From Devosia algicola (GTDB lineage Bacteria > Pseudomonadota > Alphaproteobacteria > Rhizobiales > Devosiaceae): a stretch of 64,000 bases of DNA. This document shows, piece after piece, positions 25,437 to 33,953 of this stretch. Where the stretch lies: NCBI RefSeq assembly GCF_028816455.1, contig NZ_CP118246.1, positions 2,432,501-2,496,500 of the forward strand, read 5' to 3'. A program made the position numbers and the translations under genes. The notes beneath the pieces were generated by a model. It was not told the origin of the DNA. It saw only the letters and a program-made list of their open reading frames with translations, and searched no databases. Within the stretch, counting starts at the first letter, position 1, and each line of letters starts with the position of its first letter.

Positions 25437-25865
25437 CGCAGGCTCCTTGCGGATCATCAATTTTAGTCCAGACCACACATCATCAACGGCACATACTTTG
25501 ACATCGACAAGCCCCAACGGCAAAATCACGGTGCGGATCACATCCTCGGTCATGTCGGTAGCAATCTTTGCTGCCTTTTTGGGCCATGAAATCCAGATCA
25601 TGCCGTTGCGAGCGATCGCATCCATCATCGGTCGCGCGAGCGTCTCCAGAACAGTGCGCGCCGCGGTAAACAGGTGAATAACATCATAGTCCCGACGATC
25701 ATCGCCAAACGCGGCTTGGCCAATCACCTTGACCTCGGCAAAATCGCGCGAACGGGTCAATTCCAGTTGCGCTACGGGCAAATTGATGAACAGCACCCGC
25801 TGCCCATCCTTGAGCCCCAACTTTTGCGCTAGCGGGGTGCTGGAATATCCGGCGCTCGACCCCAT
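25433..25865 (-). CDS. DUF3052-family protein, frame break at its end
   Basis: Small cytoplasmic protein of the DUF3052 family, function unknown. It starts at ATG 25865, overlapping the sdhA stop (TGATG), with [21 protein letters not shown]. Family features are GYSxTPLxxKLG, the strand VLFINLP and the closing CAVDDVWSGLKLMIRKE. AGGCT at 25440-25444 lies three codons before the end; restoring AGCT gives KELR and a stop at 25433, for 143 residues. Without correction it reads into the next gene. This correction is inferred from the signal peptide that follows and from the family's end, so it is slightly less certain than the others. Confidence 0.8.
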
Positions 25866-27678
25866 CAGTAAACACGCGCTTTCGGCGCAATTTTCTCGAG
25901 GTCAATGCCACCATCGCTATGCGGGGTCAGCGGATCAACATGAACTGGCCGATAACCCAGCCGGACCTTGCCAGCCTCATCGACCCAGCTTAGCGAATGC
26001 TTGCGCCAGTCCACATCATCGCGATCCGGAAAATCTTCCCGCGCATGGGCGCCACGGCTTTCATGCCGCGCCTCGGCCGAAACCACTGTGACCATGGCAT
26101 TGGCCATCAGATTTTCCAGGCTCCAGCGTTTCCACCAAATCCGTGTTCCAGATCAGCGACCGGTCAGTCACTTTGATGTCAGGCAATTGCCCGTAAATTT
26201 CGCTCATCCGCGTCACGCCAGACTGCAGCGTTTCCCCGGTACGGAAAACCGCGGCGTCTTCCTGCATGATGCGTTGCATTGCATCGCGCAACTCTGCCGT
26301 CGGCTTGGAACCATTGGCGTTGCGCAGGCGATCAAACCGCGCCATGATCTTGTCGTCCTGTGCTTTGTTGATCGCCGGAATTGGCGCGGCACGATCAATG
26401 ACCTCCCCGGCCCGCAATGCGGCCGCGCGGCCAAAGACCACAAGGTCGGTCAGCGAATTGGAACCCAGCCGGTTGGCACCATGTACCGAAGCACACGCCG
26501 CTTCGCCCACAGCCATCAGACCCGGCACGATCCGATCCGGTTCAGCATCGGTCGGGTTGAGCACCTCGCCATGATAATTGGCCGGAATACCGCCCATATT
26601 ATAATGGACCGTCGGCAGCACGGGGATCGGCTCACGCGTCAGGTCGACACCCGCAAAAATCCTGGCCGATTCGGTAATGCCCGGTAGGCGCTGATGCAGT
26701 ACTTTTGGGTCCAGATGATCCAGATGCAGAAATATGTGATCTTTTTTCGGACCGACGCCGCGCCCTTCGCGGATTTCCAGGGTCATGCAGCGGCTCACGA
26801 CGTCGCGGCTGGCCAAATCCTTGGCGTTGGGTGCGTAACGCTCCATAAAACGCTCGCCCTCTGAATTGGTAAGATACCCGCCCTCACCGCGCGCGCCCTC
26901 GGTGATCAGAACACCGGACCCATATACGCCGGTGGGGTGGAACTGGACAAATTCCATATCCTGCAGCGGCAGGCCCGCCCGAGCGACCATGCCATTGCCA
27001 TCGCCGGTGCAGGTATGGGCCGAGGTCGCCGAAAAGAAGGAGCGGCCATAGCCGCCGGTGGCCAGAACAGTACTCTTGGCGCGGAAACGATGCATGGTGC
27101 CATCATCGAGCTTCCAGGCAATGACGCCCTGGCAGGCGCCATCATCACCCATGATCAGATCAAGTGCAAAATATTCAACGAAGAACTGTGCATTGTTGCG
27201 CAATGACTGGCCATAAAGTGTATGCAAGATGGCGTGGCCAGTGCGGTCGGCCGCCGCGCAAGTGCGCTGCACCGGCGGACCGTCGCCAAACTCCGTCATA
27301 TGCCCACCAAAGGGGCGCTGATATATTTTGCCGTCTTCGGTACGTGAAAACGGCACCCCGTAATGTTCCAGGCTCATAGATTGCCGCCGGGGCCTCACGT
27401 ACCAGATATTCCATGGCGTCATTATCGCCCAGCCAGTCCGACCCCTTGACGGTGTCGTACATGTGCCATTGCCAGCTATCGGGACCCATATTCTGCAGCG
27501 AAGCGGCGATGCCGCCCTGCGCTGCCACGGTATGTGAACGCGTCGGGAAAACCTTGGTGATGCAGGCGGTATTAAATCCCTGCTCGGCCATGCCAAGCGT
27601 CGCGCGAAGGCCAGCGCCGCCCGCACCAACAACTACCACATCGAATTCGTGGTCGATGATTTCGTATGCAGATGCCAT
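25865..27678 (-). CDS. sdhA: succinate dehydrogenase flavoprotein subunit, two frame breaks
   Basis: Oxidises succinate to fumarate with covalently bound FAD. ATG 27678 starts [20 protein letters not shown]. Seen are the dinucleotide fold, the FAD-linking His in [15 protein letters not shown], the active-site segments [13 protein letters not shown] and [11 protein letters not shown], and the C-terminal [15 protein letters not shown]. The frame is broken at 27370-27374 (AGGCT, between AAIYE and [10 protein letters not shown]) and at 26118-26122 (AGGCT, between VETLE and LENLMANAM). Both original sites read GAGCTGGAA in the coding strand. Corrected length is 603 residues, normal. Confidence 0.95.
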
Positions 27679-27684
27679 TGCCCG

Positions 27685-28080
27685 CTAACCCCAGATTACC
27701 AGTTTCAATAGTGCGATAACCCCGATCAGCCCGACCCCGAGGCAAAACAGGGTATTGAGCATCAGGCTCAAGCGGTTGGTGCGTGGATCAAGGACATAAT
27801 CCTCAATGATCTCGACCATACCGATGCGCATATGCACAAGCGCCACAACCAGCAGCACCGCCAGCACAATCCCCGCGATCGGATTGGCAACAATACTGAT
27901 CATCTCGGCTCGATCCGCCCCTGCCAACCGCACTACCAGCCAGACCAGAAATCCGACCAGCAAAACATTGACGGCACCGGTCCAGCGCTGCACCACGAAA
28001 TGACGCGTTGCCGCCTTGCCGTCGCCGTAACGGGTTTCCGGATTGGCGATGGTTTTTGTTGTTATGACTTTTTCGCGCAT
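27685..28080 (-). CDS. sdhD: succinate dehydrogenase membrane anchor subunit D
   Basis: Hydrophobic anchor holding SdhAB on the membrane and contributing to the quinone/haem b site. ATG 28080 shares bases with the sdhC stop (TGATG) and gives 131 residues, MREKVITTKTIANPETRYG. There are three membrane segments at about residues 36-54, 62-84 and 107-129. The likely haem-ligand region is VHMRIGMVEIIEDYV. Six bases separate it from sdhA. Confidence 0.9.
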   Translation of the reverse strand: MREKVITTKTIANPETRYGDGKAATRHFVVQRWTGAVNVLLVGFLVWLVVRLAGADRAEMISIVANPIAGIVLAVLLVVALVHMRIGMVEIIEDYVLDPRTNRLSLMLNTLFCLGVGLIGVIALLKLVIWG

Positions 28081-28466
28081 CACCCTACCCACACAAAAAT
28101 CGTCCAGACCAGCAGGGTCAGTACAATCGAACCGACAAGATTGACCCAGGCCAGCTTTTCACGCTCGCCCGGCTCCATGCCGATGATATTGTCCCAGAGG
28201 AAATGACGCAGCCCGCCCAGCATGTGATGAAACAATGCCCAGGTGTAACCAAACAAAACCAACTGCCCGAACCAGTTGCCATATAGGCCATTGACCCCGT
28301 CCAGCGCCTCGACGCCAATGGCGGCTGCTGCCAGCCAGATGACCAGCAACAATGTGCCGATATAAAGTGCAATGCCGGTGGCACGATGTAATATCGACAT
28401 GGCCATGGTAATGGTCCAGCGATAGATTTGGAGATGTGGGGATAACGGACGGGGTCGGACTGCCAT
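28080..28466 (-). CDS. sdhC: succinate dehydrogenase cytochrome b556 subunit
   Basis: Membrane anchor with haem b. 128 residues from ATG 28466 (MAVRPRPLSPHLQIYRW). The family signatures RPLSPHLxIY and SILHRATGIALYIG are clear, as is HHMLGGLRHFLWD, whose His is the likely haem ligand. Three membrane segments lie at about 30-52, 68-90 and 107-127. It is the first gene of sdhCDA-DUF3052-x-sdhB. The 199 bases to the divergent nudK must hold both promoters; I could not pick -35/-10 boxes with confidence. Confidence 0.93.
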   Translation of the reverse strand: MAVRPRPLSPHLQIYRWTITMAMSILHRATGIALYIGTLLLVIWLAAAAIGVEALDGVNGLYGNWFGQLVLFGYTWALFHHMLGGLRHFLWDNIIGMEPGEREKLAWVNLVGSIVLTLLVWTIFVWVG

Positions 28467-28665
28467 GTGGCCTCGCTGTCATGCGGCAACAGGCCGCTGC
28501 AGTTTGGAATAGTTCGAGACTTCTAGACCCGGCAGGCGCTCACGTCAAAGCCACAAAGCAAAGTAAAGTCAGAATATTTGCCATCAGGCGATCACTGAAC
28601 AGGGTGGTATTACGGGTCGAACCTGCTCATACAAGCCCACACATATCGGACTGGACGGTACCTGA

Positions 28666-29250
28666 ATGGTCGAACGGATAAGAAACCTTGCAGTCAAGAC
28701 CCTTTCGAAGGCTTGGGCCACACTGACTGAGGCTCAATATGACATTCTTCGTAGTGATGGCTCGTGGCAGCACCACACCCGCGAATCATACGATCACGGT
28801 CACGCCGCCGCCATCCTGCTGATCAATCCGGCAACCGGCCGCGTATTGCTGACCCGCCAGTTTCGCTACCCGGTGCATAGCTGCGGCGATTCGGCCTGGA
28901 TGCTGGAAGTCTGCGCCGGTCTGCTCGATGGCGATGATCCAACCAGCGCCATCATCCGCGAGGCCGTCGAGGAAACTGGGCACCGTCCGACAAATGTTGT
29001 CCATTTGTACGACGCCTATATGAGCCCCGGATCGCTGACCGAAAAACTGTCCATGTTCGTTGGCCACTATTCCGATCAAAGCCTGGAAAGCGAGGGTGGC
29101 GGGCTGACGGAGGAAGGCGAGGACATCGAAATTGTCGAACTGGATTTCGCCACGGCATTCGCCATGATCAGCACCGGCGAAATCATTGACGCCAAGACCA
29201 TCATGGCATTGCAATGGGCCGCGCTTAACCGGCCAGAACTGCTGCCCTAA
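28666..29250 (+). CDS. nudK: GDP-mannose pyrophosphatase-type NUDIX hydrolase
   Basis: Hydrolyses nucleoside diphosphate derivatives, by family GDP-mannose or ADP-ribose. 194 residues from ATG 28666. The NUDIX box is GLLDGDDPTSAIIREAVEETGH (about residues 84-105), including the REAVEETG core with metal-binding Glu residues. TRQFRYPVHSCGDSAWMLEVCAG and YMSPGSLTEKLSMFVG match the NudK subfamily. Its stop overlaps the stop of the convergent monooxygenase gene by three bases. The substrate is family-based only. Confidence 0.85.
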   Translation: MVERIRNLAVKTLSKAWATLTEAQYDILRSDGSWQHHTRESYDHGHAAAILLINPATGRVLLTRQFRYPVHSCGDSAWMLEVCAGLLDGDDPTSAIIREAVEETGHRPTNVVHLYDAYMSPGSLTEKLSMFVGHYSDQSLESEGGGLTEEGEDIEIVELDFATAFAMISTGEIIDAKTIMALQWAALNRPELLP

Positions 29251-30261
29251 AATACCCGTGGCGTCAGCCCAAAGGCTTCAGCCAACAAGCGATAGGAGCG
29301 CTGGCGCAATTCATAGCTATGCATGGTGGTAGTGATCATCACCTCACTGGCGCCGGTCTCCGCAACCTTGGTCATGATCTGCTCGCGCACTGTTTCCGGA
29401 CTCCCCACGATCCACAGGGCACTTTGCTGGGTGATGATATCGCGCTGTTTTTGCGTGTACTCATGGACCGCCGCAGTCTCTGGCGACACCAGCTTGCGAA
29501 TCTCACCCGAATGAAACAATGCCCAGGCTCAACGCCTGCGAGCCCGACAAAAACCGGGCTTCCTCATCGGTAGGTGCACAAACCACCGAGACACAGAGCA
29601 TTGCGTGCGGCTTGGCAAAATGCGTGCTGGCCCGGAATGCGGCACGGTAGGCATCGAATGCGGGCGCTGCCGGGGCGTGACTGAAATGAGCCGCAAACGC
29701 ATAGCCTGCACCAATGCTACCAGCGGCGCTGGCACTGGCGCCGGACGATCCGAGCAGCCAGATCGGTGGCAATTGTACACCAGACGGTGTCACCTGCACC
29801 CGTGAAAACGGATGCTCGATGCCAAAATCCTCGTTGTCGAACGCCAGCATTTCGCCCAATTGCTCAGAAAAATGCTCACCGCCAAATGAGCGCAATGCCT
29901 GTAGCGTCCGCCCGTCGCTGCCGCCCGCGCGGCCGATACCCAGATCAATCCGGCCCGGATAGAGGCCGGCGAGCGTGCGATAGGTTTCAACCACGCGCAA
30001 CGGCACATGATTGGGCAGCATGACGCCACCGGAGCCGATATGGATGGCGTTGGTGCGCGCGGCTGCACTGGCAATCAGTACCTCGGGAGACGACGAGGCA
30101 ATCGAGGGCATACCGTGATGTTCAGCGTACCAGACGCGTTGATAGCCAAGTTGATCGGCGAGTTGGGCCAGCGCCACGGTCTCCTGCAGTGCCGCCGCCG
30201 TGCTGGTGCCGTCCGATATTGGGGCGAGGTCTTGCAGGGAAAGCGCAATCAATTGGGTCAT
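29247..30261 (-). CDS. luciferase-like (LLM) flavin monooxygenase, one frame break
   Basis: FMN-dependent monooxygenase of the bacterial-luciferase-like superfamily, MsnO8-type. ATG 30261 starts MTQLIALSLQDLAPI. Typical features are WYAEHHGMPSIASSSPEVL, RTNAIHIGSGGVMLPNHVPL, YPGRIDLGIGRAGG and the C-terminal EVMITTTMHSYELRQRSYRLLA. AGGCT at 29525-29529 breaks the frame between SGSQALS and WALFHSGEIR; corrected length is 337 residues. The substrate is unknown. Confidence 0.87.
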
Positions 30262-30418
30262 GGTCGCCAGATTGTTACTGCAGCACTAAAGGTCAAGCCT
30301 TGATCGGCGGGCGGTATTGAAAACATCAAAATCAAAAAGTGATCACCCGTGAAACTTAATGTGATCGGCCTGCGTAACTTCGCCCGACTTCAACTTTTGA
30401 TCTTAGGGAGAAACCAAC

Positions 30419-30973
30419 ATGCATATCACCATCAAAGCCATGGCTATTGCCACACTTCTTGCCACCACCAGCACCGCCGCGCTGGCGCAAATGTCGGTCC
30501 GCGTCGGCGGCGCGCCAATGTTTGACAACAAGAATATCATCGAAAACGCCGTCAACTCCAAGGATCACACGACACTGGTTGCCGCCGTCAAGGCCGCCGG
30601 ACTGGTAGACGCCCTGTCAGGCCCCGGTCCGTTCACCGTTTTTGCGCCCACCAATGAGGCATTCGCAGCCCTGCCCGCTGGCACGGTCGACACATTGCTC
30701 AAGCCCGAAAACAAGGGCATGCTGACCAAAATCCTGACGGCCCATGTCATCTCCGGCAAATATTCCGACGCTGACCTTCTGGCCAAGGCGGAAGCCAACC
30801 CCAAGGGCTTCACGCTCAAGACATTGTCGGGCGACCGGCTACAATTTACCAAACTCGGCTCGGTGCTTTACGTAGTCGATGAAAGCGGTAATGCTGCCAA
30901 AATCACCATTTCCGACGTCAATCAGTCCAACGGCGTCATCCATGTAGTCAACAAAGTATTGCTGCCCAAATAA
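30419..30973 (+). CDS. secreted fasciclin-domain protein
   Basis: 184 residues with a signal peptide ending STAALAQ, then a single fasciclin (FAS1) domain from about residue 40 to the end. The H1 motif FTVFAPTNEAFAAL and the H2-like GVIHVVNKVLLP are clear. FAS1 domains act in adhesion or cell-surface assembly. ATG 30419 is preceded by TTAGGGAG. The gene is divergent from the LLM monooxygenase and followed by a hairpin at 30992-31022. Confidence 0.9.
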   Translation: MHITIKAMAIATLLATTSTAALAQMSVRVGGAPMFDNKNIIENAVNSKDHTTLVAAVKAAGLVDALSGPGPFTVFAPTNEAFAALPAGTVDTLLKPENKGMLTKILTAHVISGKYSDADLLAKAEANPKGFTLKTLSGDRLQFTKLGSVLYVVDESGNAAKITISDVNQSNGVIHVVNKVLLPK

Positions 30974-30991
30974 GCGGTCACGCCAGTTTCC

Positions 30992-31022
30992 TCGGGCCCG
31001 CATCACACTGGCGCGGGCCCGA
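30992..31022 (+). terminator. probable terminator after fasciclin gene
   Basis: TCGGGCCCGC pairs with GCGGGCCCGA (ten base pairs, eleven-base loop) starting 19 bases past the stop. A weak ATTGTC follows instead of a T-run, so efficiency is uncertain. Confidence 0.6.
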
Positions 31023-31135
31023 ATTGTCATTGCGGACAAAACGTTAGTGACACCCAACGCATTTCGCATCGACAACACCACGCATTGACTCCGACCCGCC
31101 ACTTAAGGTTAGTAACCCAAATGGCGGGCGCAGGG

Positions 31136-31747
31136 ATGGCGAAAACATTGAAACGCGAACTTGGATTGGCGGCATTCGGCGCGATTTTGGGCGCTTTGGC
31201 GCTGGCAACACCGGCCACGGCACAGGACCTGCTTGATCCTAATCCGCTCAGCGGCGTAGTCGATGAACTGCGCATCGGCTTTGCCGCGCATAACGCCCAT
31301 TACGCGTTGCTGCCTTCCGATGTCCAGAATTTTGACCTCAGCCACGTCAATGACCTCAGCTTTGACGTGCTGTTTGTCTCGCCCGATGTCGATGTCTTTC
31401 GCTGGATCGGGTCACCGCGTCCCGAAATCGGCACTACCATCAATTTTGCCGGACAGGACAGTATCGCCCATTTGAGCCTGACCTGGCAGTTGCCATTGTT
31501 TGACACACCATTGTTTCTCGAAGGCAGCTTTGGTGCCGCGGCGCACAATGGCTATCTGACCGGTGCACCGGTTGGCCGCAAGAATTTTGGCTGCCGGGTC
31601 AATTTTTACGAGCGCTATGGGCTGGGTTGGAACATTTCCGACAAGGTGACTGCCTCGCTTCAATATGAGCACACTTCCAATTGGGAACTGTGCAGCGCCA
31701 ATGCCGGCCTTTCCAATGTCGGCGTGCGATTCGGCCACAAATTCTAG
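31136..31747 (+). CDS. PagL-like lipid A 3-O-deacylase (acyloxyacyl hydrolase)
   Basis: Outer-membrane beta-barrel enzyme removing an acyl chain from lipid A. About 203 residues from ATG 31136, signal peptide ending ATPATAQ; ATG 31121 is a possible earlier start. Barrel strands end in VGVRFGHKF with a terminal Phe. The active-site region reads QYEHTSNWELCSANAGLSNVG, keeping the His-x-Ser pair of PagL; I could not place the third residue (Glu). Two Cys (FGCRV, ELCSA) may pair. It is followed in the same direction by a diverged copy. Confidence 0.82.
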   Translation: MAKTLKRELGLAAFGAILGALALATPATAQDLLDPNPLSGVVDELRIGFAAHNAHYALLPSDVQNFDLSHVNDLSFDVLFVSPDVDVFRWIGSPRPEIGTTINFAGQDSIAHLSLTWQLPLFDTPLFLEGSFGAAAHNGYLTGAPVGRKNFGCRVNFYERYGLGWNISDKVTASLQYEHTSNWELCSANAGLSNVGVRFGHKF

Positions 31748-31837
31748 CGGCGGTAACCAGCGGTTAAGTGCAATTTTAAGCACTTCTTGAACCAATTACT
31801 CACCCCGTCCATGCTTTTCCTGACATCAGGAAATCCA

Positions 31838-32395
31838 ATGGGTATGACAGTACGATTATTGGTGGGTTTGATCTGGCTCATACTCGGGTCAACGATCGCA
31901 TACGCCCAAGTCGATATTCTGCCCGAAGTGCGCGCCGGTATCCTGTCCCACGATGTCGGCAACGGCACCAATGCCCTACTCGACCCACAGCGGCTGAGTG
32001 ATGCCAGTGTTGAGCTGCTGTTCTCACTGGGCGATCTGTCCAATGTGCTTGTTGTGGCCGAACTTCGCCCTCACATTGGTGCGTCGCTGAATTTCAAGGG
32101 TCAGGAAAGCTTTGCTTATGCCGGGTTGAGCCTCACCGCGCAACTACCGTTGTTACCTGTATTTGTTGAGGCAAGCCTTGGCGGCGCTGCGCACGGCACG
32201 CCATTTTCCAGTGCCGCAACCACGCCGCGTTTTGGCTGTCTTGCCGTCGCTCGCGCCGCCGCCAGTGTCGGTGTCAATGTTCTGCCCGGCGCCTCGATCA
32301 TTGGCACCGTTGAGCATTACACTGACGGGGGACTCTGCGGCACGCCCAATGATGGCGTGACCAATGTCGGCCTCCGCGTCGGCTTTCGGTTCTAG
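31838..32395 (+). CDS. diverged PagL-like barrel protein, catalytic Ser replaced
   Basis: Second PagL-like protein in tandem, about 185 residues from ATG 31838, with AGGA seven bases upstream and a signal peptide ending STIAYAQ. Layout matches the upstream copy: SFAYAGLSLTAQLPLLP against SIAHLSLTWQLPLFD, and a C-terminal NVGLRVGFRF. At the active site it reads VEHYTDGGLCG, so His is kept but Ser is Thr. It may be inactive or have altered specificity. The two cysteines at equivalent places (FGCLA, GLCGT) are retained. Its stop overlaps the convergent flavoprotein gene by four bases. Confidence 0.75.
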   Translation: MGMTVRLLVGLIWLILGSTIAYAQVDILPEVRAGILSHDVGNGTNALLDPQRLSDASVELLFSLGDLSNVLVVAELRPHIGASLNFKGQESFAYAGLSLTAQLPLLPVFVEASLGGAAHGTPFSSAATTPRFGCLAVARAAASVGVNVLPGASIIGTVEHYTDGGLCGTPNDGVTNVGLRVGFRF

Positions 32396-33570
32396 GCCAC
32401 TTGGCCGGCGGCCCAGCCAGACGCCCAGGCCCATTGAAAGTTGTACCCACCGAGCCAACCGGTTACATCGACCACCTCGCCGATGAAATAGAGTCCATGA
32501 ACGGCCCGCGCAGCCATGGTTTTGGCGTCGAGATCGCGTGTGTCGATACCGCCTAATGTGACTTCCGCCGTGCGGTACCCTTCCGAGCCAACCGGCTTGA
32601 GCGTCCAACGGCTCAATGCCTCATCCACCGTCGCCAGCTTCTTGTCGGAAAAATCCCCCACAATGCCGGTCATGGCCAGATCCTCACTCAGCAGCTGCGC
32701 CAGTTTTTTAGGAAGCCATGCGCTGATCACCGTTTGAATTTGCAATTTGGGGGTTTTGGCGCGCGCCTCGCGCAACAACGCCATGACATCGCGTCCAGGC
32801 AACAGATCGATGCTGATCTGATCCCCTTCGCGCCAGAACGACGATATTTGCAGGATGGCCGGTCCCGAGAGGCCGCGATGCGTAAACAGTAACGCTTCAT
32901 CGAACCGGGTCTTGCCATGACTGACTGCTACGTCCGTTGCGATCCCTGCGAGTGGTTTTAACCGCTCCAGTGCGCCCGCTTCAAAGGTCAGCGGCACTAG
33001 TGCCGGTCGCGTTTCAACCGTCCGCAGGCCGAACTGGCTGGCCAATTGATAGCCAAAACTGGTGGCACCCATTTTCGGGATCGACTTGCCGCCGGTGGCC
33101 ACGATCAGGCTGTCGCAGGTTGCATTGCTGTCCGATAGCGCCACTGCAAACCCGTTGTCGGTTTTGTTGACCGAAGCAACATTGGTCGAGAGCGCCAGCT
33201 TGACGCCGACCGCGCGCATTTCGGTGGTCAGCATCGAAATGATCTGCTGGGCGTTGCTGTCGCAAAACAACTGACCCAATGTCTTTTCGTGAAAGGCAAT
33301 GCCGTGCCGTTTGACCATGGCGATGAAATCGGTCGGTGTATAACGCGACAGTGCCGAAAGGGCAAAACGCGAATTTTGCGACAGAAACCGGTCACGCTGG
33401 GTATTGGTGTTGGTGAAATTGCAACGCCCGCCACCAGAAATTCGAATTTTTTCGCCCGGATATTTGGCGTGATCCACAACCATCACCGAGCGGCCGCGCT
33501 TGCCCGCTTCTATGGCCGCCATCATGCCAGCAGCACCGGCGCCCAGAATGATTATGTCGTAGTGAGCCAT
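32392..33570 (-). CDS. HI0933/BaiN-family FAD-dependent oxidoreductase
   Basis: 392-residue flavoprotein of the HI0933 (YhiN/BaiN/RdsA) family. The N-terminal FAD fold is IIILGAGAAGMMAAIEAGKRG, and KIRISGGGRCNFTN is the family signature. The C-terminus GLYFIGEVVDVTGWLGGYNFQ, then QWAWASGWAAG, closes the FAD site. Physiological role is not settled. The frame is intact, next to the divergent asd leader region. Confidence 0.92.
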   Translation of the reverse strand: MAHYDIIILGAGAAGMMAAIEAGKRGRSVMVVDHAKYPGEKIRISGGGRCNFTNTNTQRDRFLSQNSRFALSALSRYTPTDFIAMVKRHGIAFHEKTLGQLFCDSNAQQIISMLTTEMRAVGVKLALSTNVASVNKTDNGFAVALSDSNATCDSLIVATGGKSIPKMGATSFGYQLASQFGLRTVETRPALVPLTFEAGALERLKPLAGIATDVAVSHGKTRFDEALLFTHRGLSGPAILQISSFWREGDQISIDLLPGRDVMALLREARAKTPKLQIQTVISAWLPKKLAQLLSEDLAMTGIVGDFSDKKLATVDEALSRWTLKPVGSEGYRTAEVTLGGIDTRDLDAKTMAARAVHGLYFIGEVVDVTGWLGGYNFQWAWASGWAAGQVA

Positions 33571-33748
33571 AAACCGGGCCGATCAAAATGAAACAAGCCC
33601 CTGCTCTAGTCCATGCGGATCGTCCTGCCAATGCTCGCCCACCATCAACGCCTAAGCTTTGGCCATCTGGTGCAATTGTGACGCCATTTTCATTGACTTT
33701 TAGGCTGTGCCGAGTAGAAAGGCGTAGCTTTCAATCAGCAGAAATATC

Positions 33749-33847
33749 ATGCGCACACTGTTCACCATCGCCGAACTGGCATGCACCGGGCCCATCGCCC
33801 AGTGGTGTGAACCTGCGCCTACCACCAAAACTACCAAAACCACCTGA
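33749..33847 (+). CDS. Thr/Lys-rich leader peptide upstream of asd
   Basis: A 32-codon frame starting ATG 33749 and ending in PTTKTTKTT before TGA 33845-33847: six Thr and two Lys codons in the last eight. Such runs are the sensing device of ribosome-mediated attenuators, as in thrL. It lies about 105 bases upstream of asd, whose product feeds Thr, Met, Ile and Lys synthesis. Its ribosome site is weak (GCAGAAAT). No longer gene occupies the region, and the upstream in-frame extension of asd is of unlikely composition. Confidence 0.6.
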   Translation: MRTLFTIAELACTGPIAQWCEPAPTTKTTKTT

Positions 33848-33953
33848 CGCTTTTCCCCGGGTCGACTCCCGACGGGGAGAGGCTGAACCCGGATGGGCCG
33901 CGATCACGAGGATCGCGCGGGAGCGGAAACTGGTAAGGGACTGGAGTTCCAAT
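33789..33953 (+). promoter_or_regulatory. candidate attenuator / alternative RNA structures before asd
   Basis: After the leader peptide, several pairings compete. (i) CCCC and GTCG (33855-33864) with CGAC and GGGG (33870-33877). (ii) CCGGGT (33857-33862) with ACCCGG (33887-33892). (iii) GGCCCATC inside the leader frame (33789-33796) with GATGGGCC (33892-33899). (iv) a seven-base hairpin CGCGATC / GATCGCG (33899-33917). Helices i and ii exclude each other, as do iii and iv at their edges. No clear T-run follows, so control may act on translation of asd or through Rho. Confidence 0.45.

Noticed and set aside
33588-33953. Upstream in-frame extension of asd by 122 codons
   Set aside because: Composition is not protein-like, family members start at MGYRVAVIGATGN, and the region carries the leader peptide and hairpins.
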